Of a stretch of 15,271 nucleotides of DNA, positions 5,224-11,902 are shown piece after piece. The notes under the pieces were generated by a model, which saw only the letters and a list, made by a program, of their open reading frames with translations, had not been told where the DNA came from and made no database searches. The translations under genes were made by a program, and so were the position numbers. Position 1 is the first letter of the stretch. The number at the start of each line of letters is the position of its first letter. The stretch comes from an uncultured Muribaculaceae bacterium (GTDB lineage Bacteria; Bacteroidota; Bacteroidia; Bacteroidales; Muribaculaceae), in assembly GCA_910583675.1 (NCBI GenBank), contig CAJTYH010000050.1, positions 1 to 15,271 on the forward strand, read 5' to 3'.

Positions 5224-5673
5224 ATGGATTTAAACAATCTGAAACCCGCAGCAGGTAGCACTCATCGTGAAACCCGCATTGGCCGCGGCCCGGGTTCGGG
5301 CAAGGGGGGAACATCCACCCGTGGTCACAAGGGTGCGAAATCGCGCTCCGGCTATAGCCGCAAGATCGGTTTCGAAGGTGGTCAGATGCCTCTGCAGCGT
5401 CGTCTGCCCAAGTTCGGCTTCAAGAATTTCAATCGTGTGGAATACAAAGTTGTCAATCTGGATGCCCTCCAGACTTTGGCAGAGGCTAAGAATCTCGAGA
5501 AGATCGGCCTTGAGGAACTCCGCTCTTTCGGCCTTGTAGGCAAGAAAGATCTGGTGAAGATCCTCGGCAACGGCACTTTGTCCCGCAAGATCGAGGTTGA
5601 AGCCAACGCATTCTCCGCAGCCGCCGAAAAAGCCATTGTTGAGGCCGGCGGTTCCATCAACAAAGTAAAGTAA
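5224..5673 (+). CDS. rplO: 50S ribosomal protein L15 (uL15)
   Basis: The 149-residue product starts MDLNNLKPAAGSTHRETRIG and carries the glycine- and arginine-rich N-terminal extension RGPGSGKGGTSTRGHKGAKS that threads into 23S rRNA, then GFEGGQMPLQRRLPKFGF, and a globular C-terminal half ending EKAIVEAGGSINKVK. All are L15 hallmarks. L15 is a late-assembly large-subunit protein (family knowledge). The gene ends four bases before secY, the universal spc arrangement. Two short open frames inside are shadows. Confidence 0.98.
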   Translation: MDLNNLKPAAGSTHRETRIGRGPGSGKGGTSTRGHKGAKSRSGYSRKIGFEGGQMPLQRRLPKFGFKNFNRVEYKVVNLDALQTLAEAKNLEKIGLEELRSFGLVGKKDLVKILGNGTLSRKIEVEANAFSAAAEKAIVEAGGSINKVK

Positions 5674-5677
5674 TTCA

Positions 5678-7027
5678 ATGAAATTCATCCAAACCTTAAA
5701 AAACATCTGGACGATCCAGGAATTGCGTCAGCGCCTTACCATAACGGTGCTGCTCGTGCTGGTGTACCGTCTGGGCTGTTACGTGGTCTTGCCGGGTATA
5801 AACCCCAACGACCTCGACGCCTTGACCTCCTTCACCAACCGCAGCGGTCTGATGCAGTTGCTGGACATGTTCTCCGGAGGCGCTTTCTCTCAGGCCTCCA
5901 TATTCGCGTTGGGTATCATGCCCTATATCACTGCATCCATCGTGATACAGCTGGCCGGCATGGTGCTTCCTTCTTTCCAGAAGATGCAGCGTGAAGGGGA
6001 GAGCGGCCGTCAGAAGCTGAACCAGTACACACGCTATCTGACCGTCCTGATCCTGGTTGTGCAGGGTCCCGCCTATCTTTACAACTTGCGTGCGCAAGTC
6101 GTGAATGCGGGGGGATCCGTCGAGATGGGCTTCTGGACGGTGGTGTTCCTCACCATCATCCTCGCTGCCGGCTCGATGTTCATCATGTGGCTTGGCGAGC
6201 GTATCACCGACCGCGGTATCGGCAACGGTATCTCGTTCATCATCCTTGTGGGTATCATCGCCCGCCTTCCGGTGGCTCTGTTCTATGAGTTCACATCGCG
6301 TCTTCCCGGTTCCACCGGTTCAGAAGGCGGTCTGATCATGTTCATCGTCGAGATCGTGCTTCTCTTTGCCGTTACCATCGGTGCCGTTCTGCTGGTGCAG
6401 GGTACGCGTAAGGTGCCCGTGCAGTATGCGAAGCGCATCGTGGGCAACAAGCAGTACGGTGGTGCACGCCAGTACATTCCCCTGAAGGTGAATGCAGCCG
6501 GTGTGATGCCCATCATCTTCGCCCAGGCGATAATGTTCATTCCGATCACGCTTGCCGGATTCGGAGGCGGGGAAGGTTCTACCGGTTTCTTTGCAACTTT
6601 CTCCGACATCAACGGCTTCTGGTACAACTTCGTTTACTTCATCCTGATCGTGGCGTTCACCTATTTCTATACGGCGATTACTGTGCGTCCCACCCAGATG
6701 GCTGAGGAGATGAAGCGCAACAACGGGTTCATCCCCGGTGTGAAGCCCGGCAAGAAGACTGCCGAATATCTTGATTCGATAATGTCGCGCATCACTTTGC
6801 CCGGATCGATCTTCCTCGGCATCGTTGCCATCCTGCCCGCGTTCGCACGCTTGTTTGGCATCAGCCAGAATTTCGCGCAGTTCTTCGGCGGCACTTCGCT
6901 GCTGATCATGGTGGGTGTGGTGCTTGACACGTTGCAGCAGATCGAATCGCACCTGATGATGCACCATTACGACGGCCTCATGAAGGACGGCAAGATCAAG
7001 GGTCGCACGACAGGCAGTGCATATTGA
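5678..7027 (+). CDS. secY: Preprotein translocase channel subunit SecY
   Basis: SecY is the membrane channel of the Sec translocon and works with SecE, SecG and SecA. The 449-residue protein shows ten membrane segments, roughly 20-38, 74-95, 118-138, 152-172, 182-203, 220-241, 272-293, 315-334, 372-391 and 404-418. The plug and second-helix region (SGGAFSQASIFALGIMPYI, about 67-84) is conserved. The long cytosolic loops include QGTRKVPVQYAKR (241-253) and GFIPGVKPGKKTAEYL (350-365), which contact the ribosome and SecA in homologues. It is four bases downstream of rplO, so co-expressed. The length is normal; nothing is truncated. Confidence 0.98.
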   Translation: MKFIQTLKNIWTIQELRQRLTITVLLVLVYRLGCYVVLPGINPNDLDALTSFTNRSGLMQLLDMFSGGAFSQASIFALGIMPYITASIVIQLAGMVLPSFQKMQREGESGRQKLNQYTRYLTVLILVVQGPAYLYNLRAQVVNAGGSVEMGFWTVVFLTIILAAGSMFIMWLGERITDRGIGNGISFIILVGIIARLPVALFYEFTSRLPGSTGSEGGLIMFIVEIVLLFAVTIGAVLLVQGTRKVPVQYAKRIVGNKQYGGARQYIPLKVNAAGVMPIIFAQAIMFIPITLAGFGGGEGSTGFFATFSDINGFWYNFVYFILIVAFTYFYTAITVRPTQMAEEMKRNNGFIPGVKPGKKTAEYLDSIMSRITLPGSIFLGIVAILPAFARLFGISQNFAQFFGGTSLLIMVGVVLDTLQQIESHLMMHHYDGLMKDGKIKGRTTGSAY

Positions 7028-7097
7028 TAATCCATGTCATGGTTGGTAGAGTAGCCGCATGGCCGACAACTCTCCGACACCTGCTCCGAATGCATGA

Positions 7098-7126
7098 GTG
7101 GGGAGGCGCACAGGCTGCCTCCCCGC
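7098..7126 (+). promoter_or_regulatory. GC-rich hairpin in the secY-map spacer
   Basis: GTGGGGAGGC (7098-7107) pairs with GCCTCCCCGC (7117-7126) over 10 bp, with one T-G wobble and a nine-base loop. No T tract follows (CCCTGCGGAGG), so it is not a standard intrinsic terminator. It lies 71 bases after secY and 75 before map. It could be an mRNA stability or attenuation structure between the translocase and map. Confidence 0.45.
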
Positions 7127-7201
7127 CCCTGCGGAGGAGGATCGGGAAGACGGTCGGGCGGTGTCTCGAAAGATTGTAATTCCCCTTTTCAAAGGACAGC
7201 A

Positions 7202-7984
7202 ATGATATATCTTAAGACTCCCGAAGAAATAGAGCTGATGCGTAAGGCATGCGAGCTCACGAGCCGCACCCTCGGCGAGATGGCCAAGTGGGTGAAACCG
7301 GGTGTCACGACCCATAAGATAGACTCCGTCGCCAAGGAGTTCATACTTGACAATGGCGGAAGACCGGCATGCCTCGGTTACGGCGGATTTCCAGGTGCCG
7401 TGTGCATAGAGGTAAACGAGACCGTAGTCCATGGCTTCCCTTCCACGTATTCCCTGCGTGAGGGGGATATCGTAGGTCTTGACGTCGTGGTTGAGCTTAA
7501 TGGCTTCAACGGGGACATGTGCTACACCTTCCCTGTCGGCGAGACTGACGAACGGGTGATGGCGCTCATGAAGGCTACCAAAGAGAGTCTTTACAAAGGT
7601 ATAGAGGCTTGCAAGGAGGGGGCAAGGATCGGCGATATCGCGAACGCGGTGCAGACATATGTCGAGCGGCGCGGCTACAGCGTAGTGCGCGAGATGTGCG
7701 GTCACGGCATCGGTCGCAAGATGCATGAGGATCCCGAGGTGCCCAATTACGGGCGCCGTGGTACCGGGCCGCTGATCAAGAACGGCATGTGCATCGCCAT
7801 AGAGCCGATGGTGAACCTCGGAAGCCGCAATATCGTGATCGAGGAGGACGGCTGGACATGCCGCACACGCGACCGCAAGCCTTCCGCCCATTATGAGCAT
7901 ACGGTAGCGGTGCTTGGCGGTGAAACCAGGATACTGACGACTTTCGATTATGTGAAGGAAGTGTTGGGAGACAAATTTGTCTGA
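7202..7984 (+). CDS. map: Type I methionine aminopeptidase
   Basis: This enzyme removes the initiator methionine from nascent proteins using a two-metal site. The 260-residue protein has all five metal ligands in the right order: Asp94 and Asp105 (GLDVVVELNGFNGDMC), His168 (GHGIGRKMHEDP), Glu201 (AIEPM) and Glu232 (HYEHTVAVL), plus the substrate-binding His78 (HGFP). An upstream in-frame ATG at 7094 would add 36 arginine- and glycine-rich residues unrelated to the family, so the ATG at 7202 (MIYLKTPEEIELMRKA), preceded by AAAGGACAGCA, is the start. Placement between secY and infA is the standard Bacteroidales order. Confidence 0.97.
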   Translation: MIYLKTPEEIELMRKACELTSRTLGEMAKWVKPGVTTHKIDSVAKEFILDNGGRPACLGYGGFPGAVCIEVNETVVHGFPSTYSLREGDIVGLDVVVELNGFNGDMCYTFPVGETDERVMALMKATKESLYKGIEACKEGARIGDIANAVQTYVERRGYSVVREMCGHGIGRKMHEDPEVPNYGRRGTGPLIKNGMCIAIEPMVNLGSRNIVIEEDGWTCRTRDRKPSAHYEHTVAVLGGETRILTTFDYVKEVLGDKFV

Positions 7985-8050
7985 TTTCCGTGCATGCAGC
8001 GGCAGATCCATTACAACCCAGAAACCAATCAAAGAAGATAAAGAAACAAT

Positions 8051-8269
8051 ATGGCAAAACAATCGGCAATCGAACAGGACGGCACTATCGTGGAGGCTCT
8101 TTCCAACGCAATGTTCCGCGTGGAACTGGAGAACGGCCACGAGATCACCGCTCACATATCCGGCAAGATGCGCATGCACTACATCAAGATCCTGCCGGGT
8201 GACAAGGTGAGGGTAGAGATGTCGCCTTACGACTTATCAAAGGGTCGCATCGCTTTCCGTTACAAATAA
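8051..8269 (+). CDS. infA: Translation initiation factor IF-1
   Basis: This 72-residue OB-fold protein contains AIEQDGTIVEALSNAMFRVE, the conserved HEITAHISGKMRMHYIKILPGD and the end VEMSPYDLSKGRIAFRYK. These are the near-invariant IF-1 motifs at the family's usual length. IF-1 binds the 30S A site and helps IF-2 and IF-3 select initiator tRNA (family knowledge). The upstream sequence is A-rich (AAGATAAAGAAACAAT). Longer overlapping frames from 7977 and 7990 are in other phases. It precedes rpmJ by 42 bases. Confidence 0.98.
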   Translation: MAKQSAIEQDGTIVEALSNAMFRVELENGHEITAHISGKMRMHYIKILPGDKVRVEMSPYDLSKGRIAFRYK

Positions 8270-8311
8270 TCACCTCATAATATAACCTACAACTTTTTTC
8301 ACGACAACCTC

Positions 8312-8428
8312 ATGAAAGTAAGAGCTTCAATCAAGAAGCGCACCCCGGAGGACAAGATCGTCCGCCGCAAAGGTCGCCTCTATGTGATCAATAAGAAAAA
8401 TCCCAAAAACAAACAACGTCAGGGATAA
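8312..8428 (+). CDS. rpmJ: 50S ribosomal protein L36 (bL36), cysteine-free
   Basis: This very short gene encodes 38 residues: MKVRASIKKRTPEDKIVRRK, GRLYVINKKN and PKNKQRQG, the L36 framework from start to the diagnostic KQRQG end. The canonical zinc-ribbon ligands (Cys11, Cys14, Cys27 and a His near 32-33) are replaced by Thr11, Asp14, Asn27 and Asn33, so it should not bind zinc. L36 is a late-assembly large-subunit protein (family knowledge). It is the last gene before the alpha-cluster promoter, 42 bases after infA. Confidence 0.96.
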   Translation: MKVRASIKKRTPEDKIVRRKGRLYVINKKNPKNKQRQG

Positions 8429-8467
8429 CATTGCATTTGTCTGGGAATCAGCCTATCCCATCAGGAT

Positions 8468-8496
8468 ATTGGCATCTTCGGCCTGAAGATGCCAAT
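8468..8496 (+). terminator. Perfect 12-bp hairpin between rpmJ and rpsM
   Basis: ATTGGCATCTTC (8468-8479) pairs perfectly with GAAGATGCCAAT (8485-8496) around a five-base loop GGCCT. No T tract follows (GGGGTGACGCG), so it is not a canonical terminator, though it separates the spc and alpha clusters and sits just before the rpsM promoter. GGGATA overlapping the rpmJ stop codon (8422-8427) can pair with TATCCC at 8454-8459, and TATCC 8454-8458 with GGATA 8464-8468, giving alternative structures. Attenuation, RNA processing or 3'-end protection are all possible. Confidence 0.45.
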
Positions 8497-8514
8497 GGGG
8501 TGACGCGCAAGGAT

Positions 8515-8545
8515 TTTCAGATGTCTGCGAAATTTGTTATTTTTG
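8515..8545 (+). promoter_or_regulatory. Alpha-cluster promoter, Bacteroidota type
   Basis: TATTTTTG at 8538-8545 matches the -7 consensus TAnnTTTG exactly. TTTC at 8515-8518 is a near match to the -33 TTTG, at a 19-base spacing. Transcription would begin near 8551-8553, only about 22 bases before the rpsM ATG at 8574. That leaves no room for an E. coli-like S4 pseudoknot leader upstream of rpsM. Confidence 0.75.
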
Positions 8546-8573
8546 CACAAAATAAGTGATATAAAAGTATTAT

Positions 8574-8954
8574 ATGGCAGTAAGAATCGTGGGAGTTGAC
8601 CTCCCCCAGAACAAACGAGGCGAAATCGCCTTGACTTATATCTTCGGCATCGGCCGGAGCGCCGCAAAGACCATCCTGGAGAAAGCCGGCGTGGACGTGA
8701 ACATCAAGGTTCAGGACTGGACTGACGCACAGGCCGCGAAGGTTCGTGAAGTGATCCAGGAGAACTTTAAGGTAGAGGGCGACCTCCGCAGCGAAATTCA
8801 GCTCAACATCAAGCGTCTGATGGATATCGGTTGCTACCGTGGCATCCGTCACCGTATCGGTCTGCCCGTGCGCGGCCAGAGCACCAAGAACAACGCCCGC
8901 ACACGCAAGGGTCGCAAGAAAACCGTGGCCAACAAGAAGAAAGCTACAAAATAA
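8574..8954 (+). CDS. rpsM: 30S ribosomal protein S13 (uS13)
   Basis: The 126-residue product starts MAVRIVGVDLPQNKRGEIAL and contains TYIFGIGRSAAKTILEKAGV (the helix-hairpin-helix-like S13 core), INIKRLMDIGCYRG-type sequence, GIRHRIGLPVRGQ and the basic tail TKNNARTRKGRKKTV. S13 lies in the 30S head, bridging to the 50S subunit and contacting P-site tRNA through its tail (family knowledge). It is the first gene of the alpha cluster, immediately downstream of a consensus promoter, with a short leader. Confidence 0.98.
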   Translation: MAVRIVGVDLPQNKRGEIALTYIFGIGRSAAKTILEKAGVDVNIKVQDWTDAQAAKVREVIQENFKVEGDLRSEIQLNIKRLMDIGCYRGIRHRIGLPVRGQSTKNNARTRKGRKKTVANKKKATK

Positions 8955-8987
8955 TAAGGCAGATCTAACAGCATTTACATTAGCATT

Positions 8988-9377
8988 ATGGCAAAAAAGA
9001 CAGTTGCAGCTAAGAAAAGAAACGTCAAAGTTGACGCCGCAGGCCAGCTTCATGTTCACTCCTCCTTCAACAATATCATTGTATGCTTAGCCAATAGCGA
9101 AGGTCAGGTCATCTCCTGGTCAAGCGCGGGCAAGATGGGCTTCCGTGGCTCCAAGAAGAACACCCCCTACGCTGCCCAGATGGCAGCCCAGGATTGCGGA
9201 AAGGTCGCTTACGACCTTGGTCTCCGCAAGGTGAAGGCCTACGTGAAGGGCCCGGGTAACGGACGTGAATCAGCTATCCGCACCGTGCATGGCATGGGTA
9301 TAGAAGTGACTGAGATCATCGACGTGACTCCGCTTCCCCACAACGGTTGCCGTCCTCCCAAGCGTCGTCGTGTCTGA
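8988..9377 (+). CDS. rpsK: 30S ribosomal protein S11 (uS11)
   Basis: The 129-residue protein has a lysine-rich N-terminal tail, HVHSSFNNIIVCLANSEGQV, SSAGKMGFRGSKKNTPYAAQ, KAYVKGPGNGRESAIRTVHG and the terminal TPLPHNGCRPPKRRRV: unmistakable S11. It sits on the 30S platform near the E-site mRNA and the decoding region (family knowledge). It begins 33 bases after rpsM. A 195-base spacer containing three possible hairpins separates it from rpsD, unlike the tight rpsK-rpsD spacing common elsewhere. Confidence 0.98.
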   Translation: MAKKTVAAKKRNVKVDAAGQLHVHSSFNNIIVCLANSEGQVISWSSAGKMGFRGSKKNTPYAAQMAAQDCGKVAYDLGLRKVKAYVKGPGNGRESAIRTVHGMGIEVTEIIDVTPLPHNGCRPPKRRRV

Positions 9378-9572
9378 TCCTCTGAAAGCATCAACCGACA
9401 CAGGGAACATAAATTCCAACCTACCTTCAGATGATCCGCACCCCGCCTGTCCGTCAGGCTCGTATCCTTGATGAGGTGATTTTTAAGGATCAGCCCGTGA
9501 CAGCGCCGACGCTGCCTTATAAACCGGCGCTTTGTGCGGAAATCACAATCTTTTTAAAAATTAGAAAGAACA
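9378..9572 (+). promoter_or_regulatory. Structured leader-like spacer upstream of rpsD
   Basis: Three inverted repeats follow each other: GCCTG 9445-9449 with CAGGC 9455-9459; ATCCTT (about 9464-9469) with AAGGAT (about 9485-9490); and AGCGCCG 9502-9508 with CGGCGCT 9525-9531. No gene is visible; a 60-residue frame at 9431-9613 merely overlaps rpsD. S4 is the known autoregulator of alpha-type operons in E. coli and of rpsD in Bacillus, so an S4-responsive element is a sensible hypothesis. The sequence alone does not show it. Confidence 0.45.
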
Positions 9573-10178
9573 ATGGCAAGATATACAGGTCCCAAGACCA
9601 AAATCGCACGTAAATTCGGGGAACCTATCTTTGGTGAAGACAAGATTCTGAGCCGCCGTAACTTCCCCCCCGGCCAGCACGGTCAGAACCGTCGCCGCAA
9701 GACTTCCGAGTATGGCACGCAGCTTCGTGAAAAGCAGAAAGCCAAATACACCTACGGTGTGCTCGAACGTCAGTTCCGCAACCTTTTCGAGAAGGCTTCT
9801 GCCATGAAGGGTATCACCGGTGAGATCCTTCTCCAGCTTCTCGAAGGCCGTCTGGACAACATCGTTTATCGCCTCGGCATCGCTCCCACGCGTGCAGCTG
9901 CCCGTCAGCTCGTGCTCCACAAGCATGTGACCGTAAACGGCAAGGTGGTGAACATCCCCTCGTTCGCAGTAAGCGCCGGCGACGTAGTCGGTGTCCGCGA
10001 AAAATCCAAGTCTCTCGAGGTTATCGCCGATGCCCTCGCAGGTTTCAACCATAGCAAATATCCCTGGCTTGAATGGGACGAAAGCACCAAGAGCGGCAAG
10101 CTCCTGCATGTTCCCACCCGCGAAGACATACCCGAAAATATCAAGGAGCAGCTTATCGTCGAGTTGTATTCTAAGTAA
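9573..10178 (+). CDS. rpsD: 30S ribosomal protein S4 (uS4), zinc-free
   Basis: The 201-residue product starts MARYTGPKTKIARKFGEPIF, with the S4 signature PPGQHGQNRRRKTSEYGTQL around residues 32-51, and then the S4 RNA-binding domain (LEGRLDNIVYRLGIAPTRAA, ARQLVLHKHVTVNGKVV, about 90-130). The N-terminal cysteines of zinc-binding S4 are absent. S4 is a primary 16S rRNA-binding protein and, in studied bacteria, an autogenous repressor (family knowledge). It precedes rpoA by 20 bases. Upstream, TTAAAAATTAGAAAGAACA is A-rich. Confidence 0.98.
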   Translation: MARYTGPKTKIARKFGEPIFGEDKILSRRNFPPGQHGQNRRRKTSEYGTQLREKQKAKYTYGVLERQFRNLFEKASAMKGITGEILLQLLEGRLDNIVYRLGIAPTRAAARQLVLHKHVTVNGKVVNIPSFAVSAGDVVGVREKSKSLEVIADALAGFNHSKYPWLEWDESTKSGKLLHVPTREDIPENIKEQLIVELYSK

Positions 10179-10198
10179 TCATCTTTAAAACAAGATCC

Positions 10199-11191
10199 AT
10201 GGCTATTTTAGCATTCCAAAAACCTGACAAGGTTGTGATGTTAGAAGCTAACAACTTCTACGGCAAATTCGAGTTCAAGCCTTTGGAACCGGGCTATGGT
10301 ATCACTGTCGGAAACGCATTGCGTCGCGTTCTGCTCTCCTCCCTTGAGGGTTATGCCATTTCGGCTATCAAGATCGACGGCGTGAAACACGAATTTGATA
10401 CCATCCCCGGAGTTAAGGAAGATGTCACGAATATCATCCTTAATCTCAAGAAGGTAGACCTCAAGCAGGTGACCGAAGACGCCGAGACGGAGAAAGCGAC
10501 CATCACAGTGTCGGGCCAGGAGGTGTTCAAGGCCGGTGACATTGGCAAAGCCCTGTCGGGCTTCGAAGTCCTCAATCCCGAGGAGGTCATTTGTCATTTG
10601 GATCCCAGCGCGGGTTTCACGATCGAGGTGACCATCAACAAGGGTCGCGGATGGGTGCCTGCCGATGAGAACCAGATTGATATCCAGGATATCCAGACTT
10701 TGGCCATCGACTCCATCTATACTCCCATCAAGAATGTGAAGTACGCAGTTGAAAACTTCCGCGTTGACCAGAAGACCGACTACGAGAAGCTCATTATTGA
10801 AATCACCACCAACGGCTCCATCCTGCCCAAGGAGGCGCTCAAGGAGGCTGCAAAGATCCTCATCTATCATCTGATGCTCTTCTCCGACGAGAAGATCACG
10901 ATCGAAACCACTGAAACCGACGGTTCCGAAGAGTTCGATGAGGAGATCCTCCACATGCGCCAACTGCTCAAGACGAAACTTGTGGACATGGATCTCAGCG
11001 TCCGTGCCCTCAATTGCCTCAAGAGCGCGGAAGTGGAGACGCTCGGTGAACTGGTTGTGTTCAATAAGACCGACCTCCTTAAGTTCCGCAACTTCGGCAA
11101 GAAGTCGCTCACGGAGCTTGACCAGCTCCTGGCCGACCTCGGACTGTCGTTCGGAATGGATATTTCAAAGTATAAATTAGACAAAGAGTAA
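10199..11191 (+). CDS. rpoA: DNA-directed RNA polymerase alpha subunit
   Basis: The 330-residue alpha subunit has the N-terminal dimerisation and assembly domain (residues about 1-235, with FEFKPLEPGYGITVGNALRR, LLSSLEGYAISAIKIDGV and GRGWVPADENQ), a flexible acidic linker (TTETDGSEEFDEEI, about 239-252) and the helix-hairpin-helix C-terminal domain (LDMDLSVRALNCLKSAEV-like core through FRNFGKKSLTELDQLLADLG), which binds upstream DNA and activators. The dimer nucleates polymerase assembly (family knowledge). It is placed between rpsD and rplQ as in nearly all bacteria; rplQ follows after nine bases. Confidence 0.98.
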   Translation: MAILAFQKPDKVVMLEANNFYGKFEFKPLEPGYGITVGNALRRVLLSSLEGYAISAIKIDGVKHEFDTIPGVKEDVTNIILNLKKVDLKQVTEDAETEKATITVSGQEVFKAGDIGKALSGFEVLNPEEVICHLDPSAGFTIEVTINKGRGWVPADENQIDIQDIQTLAIDSIYTPIKNVKYAVENFRVDQKTDYEKLIIEITTNGSILPKEALKEAAKILIYHLMLFSDEKITIETTETDGSEEFDEEILHMRQLLKTKLVDMDLSVRALNCLKSAEVETLGELVVFNKTDLLKFRNFGKKSLTELDQLLADLGLSFGMDISKYKLDKE

Positions 11192-11200
11192 TAAACAACG

Positions 11201-11698
11201 ATGAGACACAATAAATCTTTCAACCATCTTTCGCGCAAGAAAGCTCACCGCGACGCCTTACTCGCCAACATGACCATCTCGCTTTTCAAGCATAAGAGAA
11301 TCTTTACCACGTTGGCAAAGGCAAAGGCTCTTCGCATGTATGCCGAGCCGCTCATCAACCGTGCGAAGAATGACTGCATGGCAAACCGCCGTCTGGTCTT
11401 CTCTTATCTGCAGAACAAGGAGGCAGTCAATATCCTTTTCCGTGAGATAGCCGAGAAGATAGCAGAACGTCCGGGCGGATATACCCGCATCCTCAAAACC
11501 GGCAACCGTCTTGGTGACAATGCCCAGACATGCTTCATCGAGCTTGTTGACTACAACGAGAACATGCTCAAGGAGAAGGCTGCCAAGAAGTCGGGTCGCA
11601 CACGCCGCAGCCGTGGCAAGTCCGCAACCGCCGCAGAGGCTCCCGCAGCAGCAGAAGTGGCTGAAGTTCCCGCAGCCGAGGAACCTAAGGCTGAGTAA
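11201..11698 (+). CDS. rplQ: 50S ribosomal protein L17 (bL17) with Ala/Glu-rich C-terminal extension
   Basis: The 165-residue protein begins MRHNKSFNHLSRKKAHRDAL, followed by NMTISLFKHKRIFTTLAKAK and RPGGYTRILKTGNRLGDNAQ, the L17 core (about residues 1-125). The E. coli protein is about 127 residues. Here a low-complexity tail of roughly 40 residues follows: basic first (KKSGRTRRSRGKS), then alanine- and glutamate-rich (AAEAPAAAEVAEVPAAEEPK). Such tails occur in Bacteroidota L17 (recalled family pattern). L17 lies near the tunnel exit. It closes the alpha cluster before a strong terminator. Confidence 0.97.
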   Translation: MRHNKSFNHLSRKKAHRDALLANMTISLFKHKRIFTTLAKAKALRMYAEPLINRAKNDCMANRRLVFSYLQNKEAVNILFREIAEKIAERPGGYTRILKTGNRLGDNAQTCFIELVDYNENMLKEKAAKKSGRTRRSRGKSATAAEAPAAAEVAEVPAAEEPKAE

Positions 11699-11760
11699 TC
11701 CAGGGCGCATTGATTCTCATGTATGAATATTGCATGAGGATCATCTTTGAACGATAAATC

Positions 11761-11817
11761 ATCATATCGTCGGCAACATTGCGTTTGAAGCAGTGTTGCC
11801 GTCGATATGATTTTTTT
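11761..11817 (+). terminator. Strong intrinsic terminator of the alpha cluster
   Basis: Left arm 11761-11781 (ATCATATCGTCGGCAACATTG) pairs with right arm 11791-11811 over 21 positions, with one T-T mismatch and one wobble, around a nine-base loop. It is followed by an uninterrupted T run to 11817. It lies 63 bases after the rplQ stop codon. It is the clearest single-direction terminator in the window and should end the ribosomal transcript before the MgtC-family gene. Confidence 0.92.
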
Positions 11818-11842
11818 ATACCTTTACGTGCGGTTAAGTCGG

Positions 11843-11875
11843 GGATCATCTTAGACAAGCTCTCAGGGGTGATCC
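11843..11875 (+). other. Hairpin in the leader of the MgtC-family gene
   Basis: GGATCATC (11843-11850) can pair with GGTGATCC (11868-11875) over 8 bp, including one wobble, with a 17-base loop. The ten-base word GGATCATCTT at 11843-11852 also occurs at 11738-11747, on the other side of the terminator. A weak -7-like TACCTTTA lies next to the terminator T tract (about 11819-11826). No magnesium riboswitch is recognised; function is unknown. Confidence 0.3.
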
Positions 11876-11902
11876 TTTGGGAGAGGCTATTTGTTTGAAC
11901 TT

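Noticed and set aside
7094..7201. Upstream extension of Map by 36 residues
   Set aside because: The added residues cover the GC-rich secY-map hairpin and do not align with type I methionine aminopeptidases; the internal ATG gives the family N-terminus.
7037..8179. 380-residue minus-strand open frame across map and infA
   Set aside because: It is a shadow of map; the plus-strand protein has all catalytic residues and the minus translation matches nothing recognisable.
9431..9613. 60-residue open frame between rpsK and rpsD
   Set aside because: It overlaps the rpsD start in another phase and lies on the leader hairpins; no coding signal.
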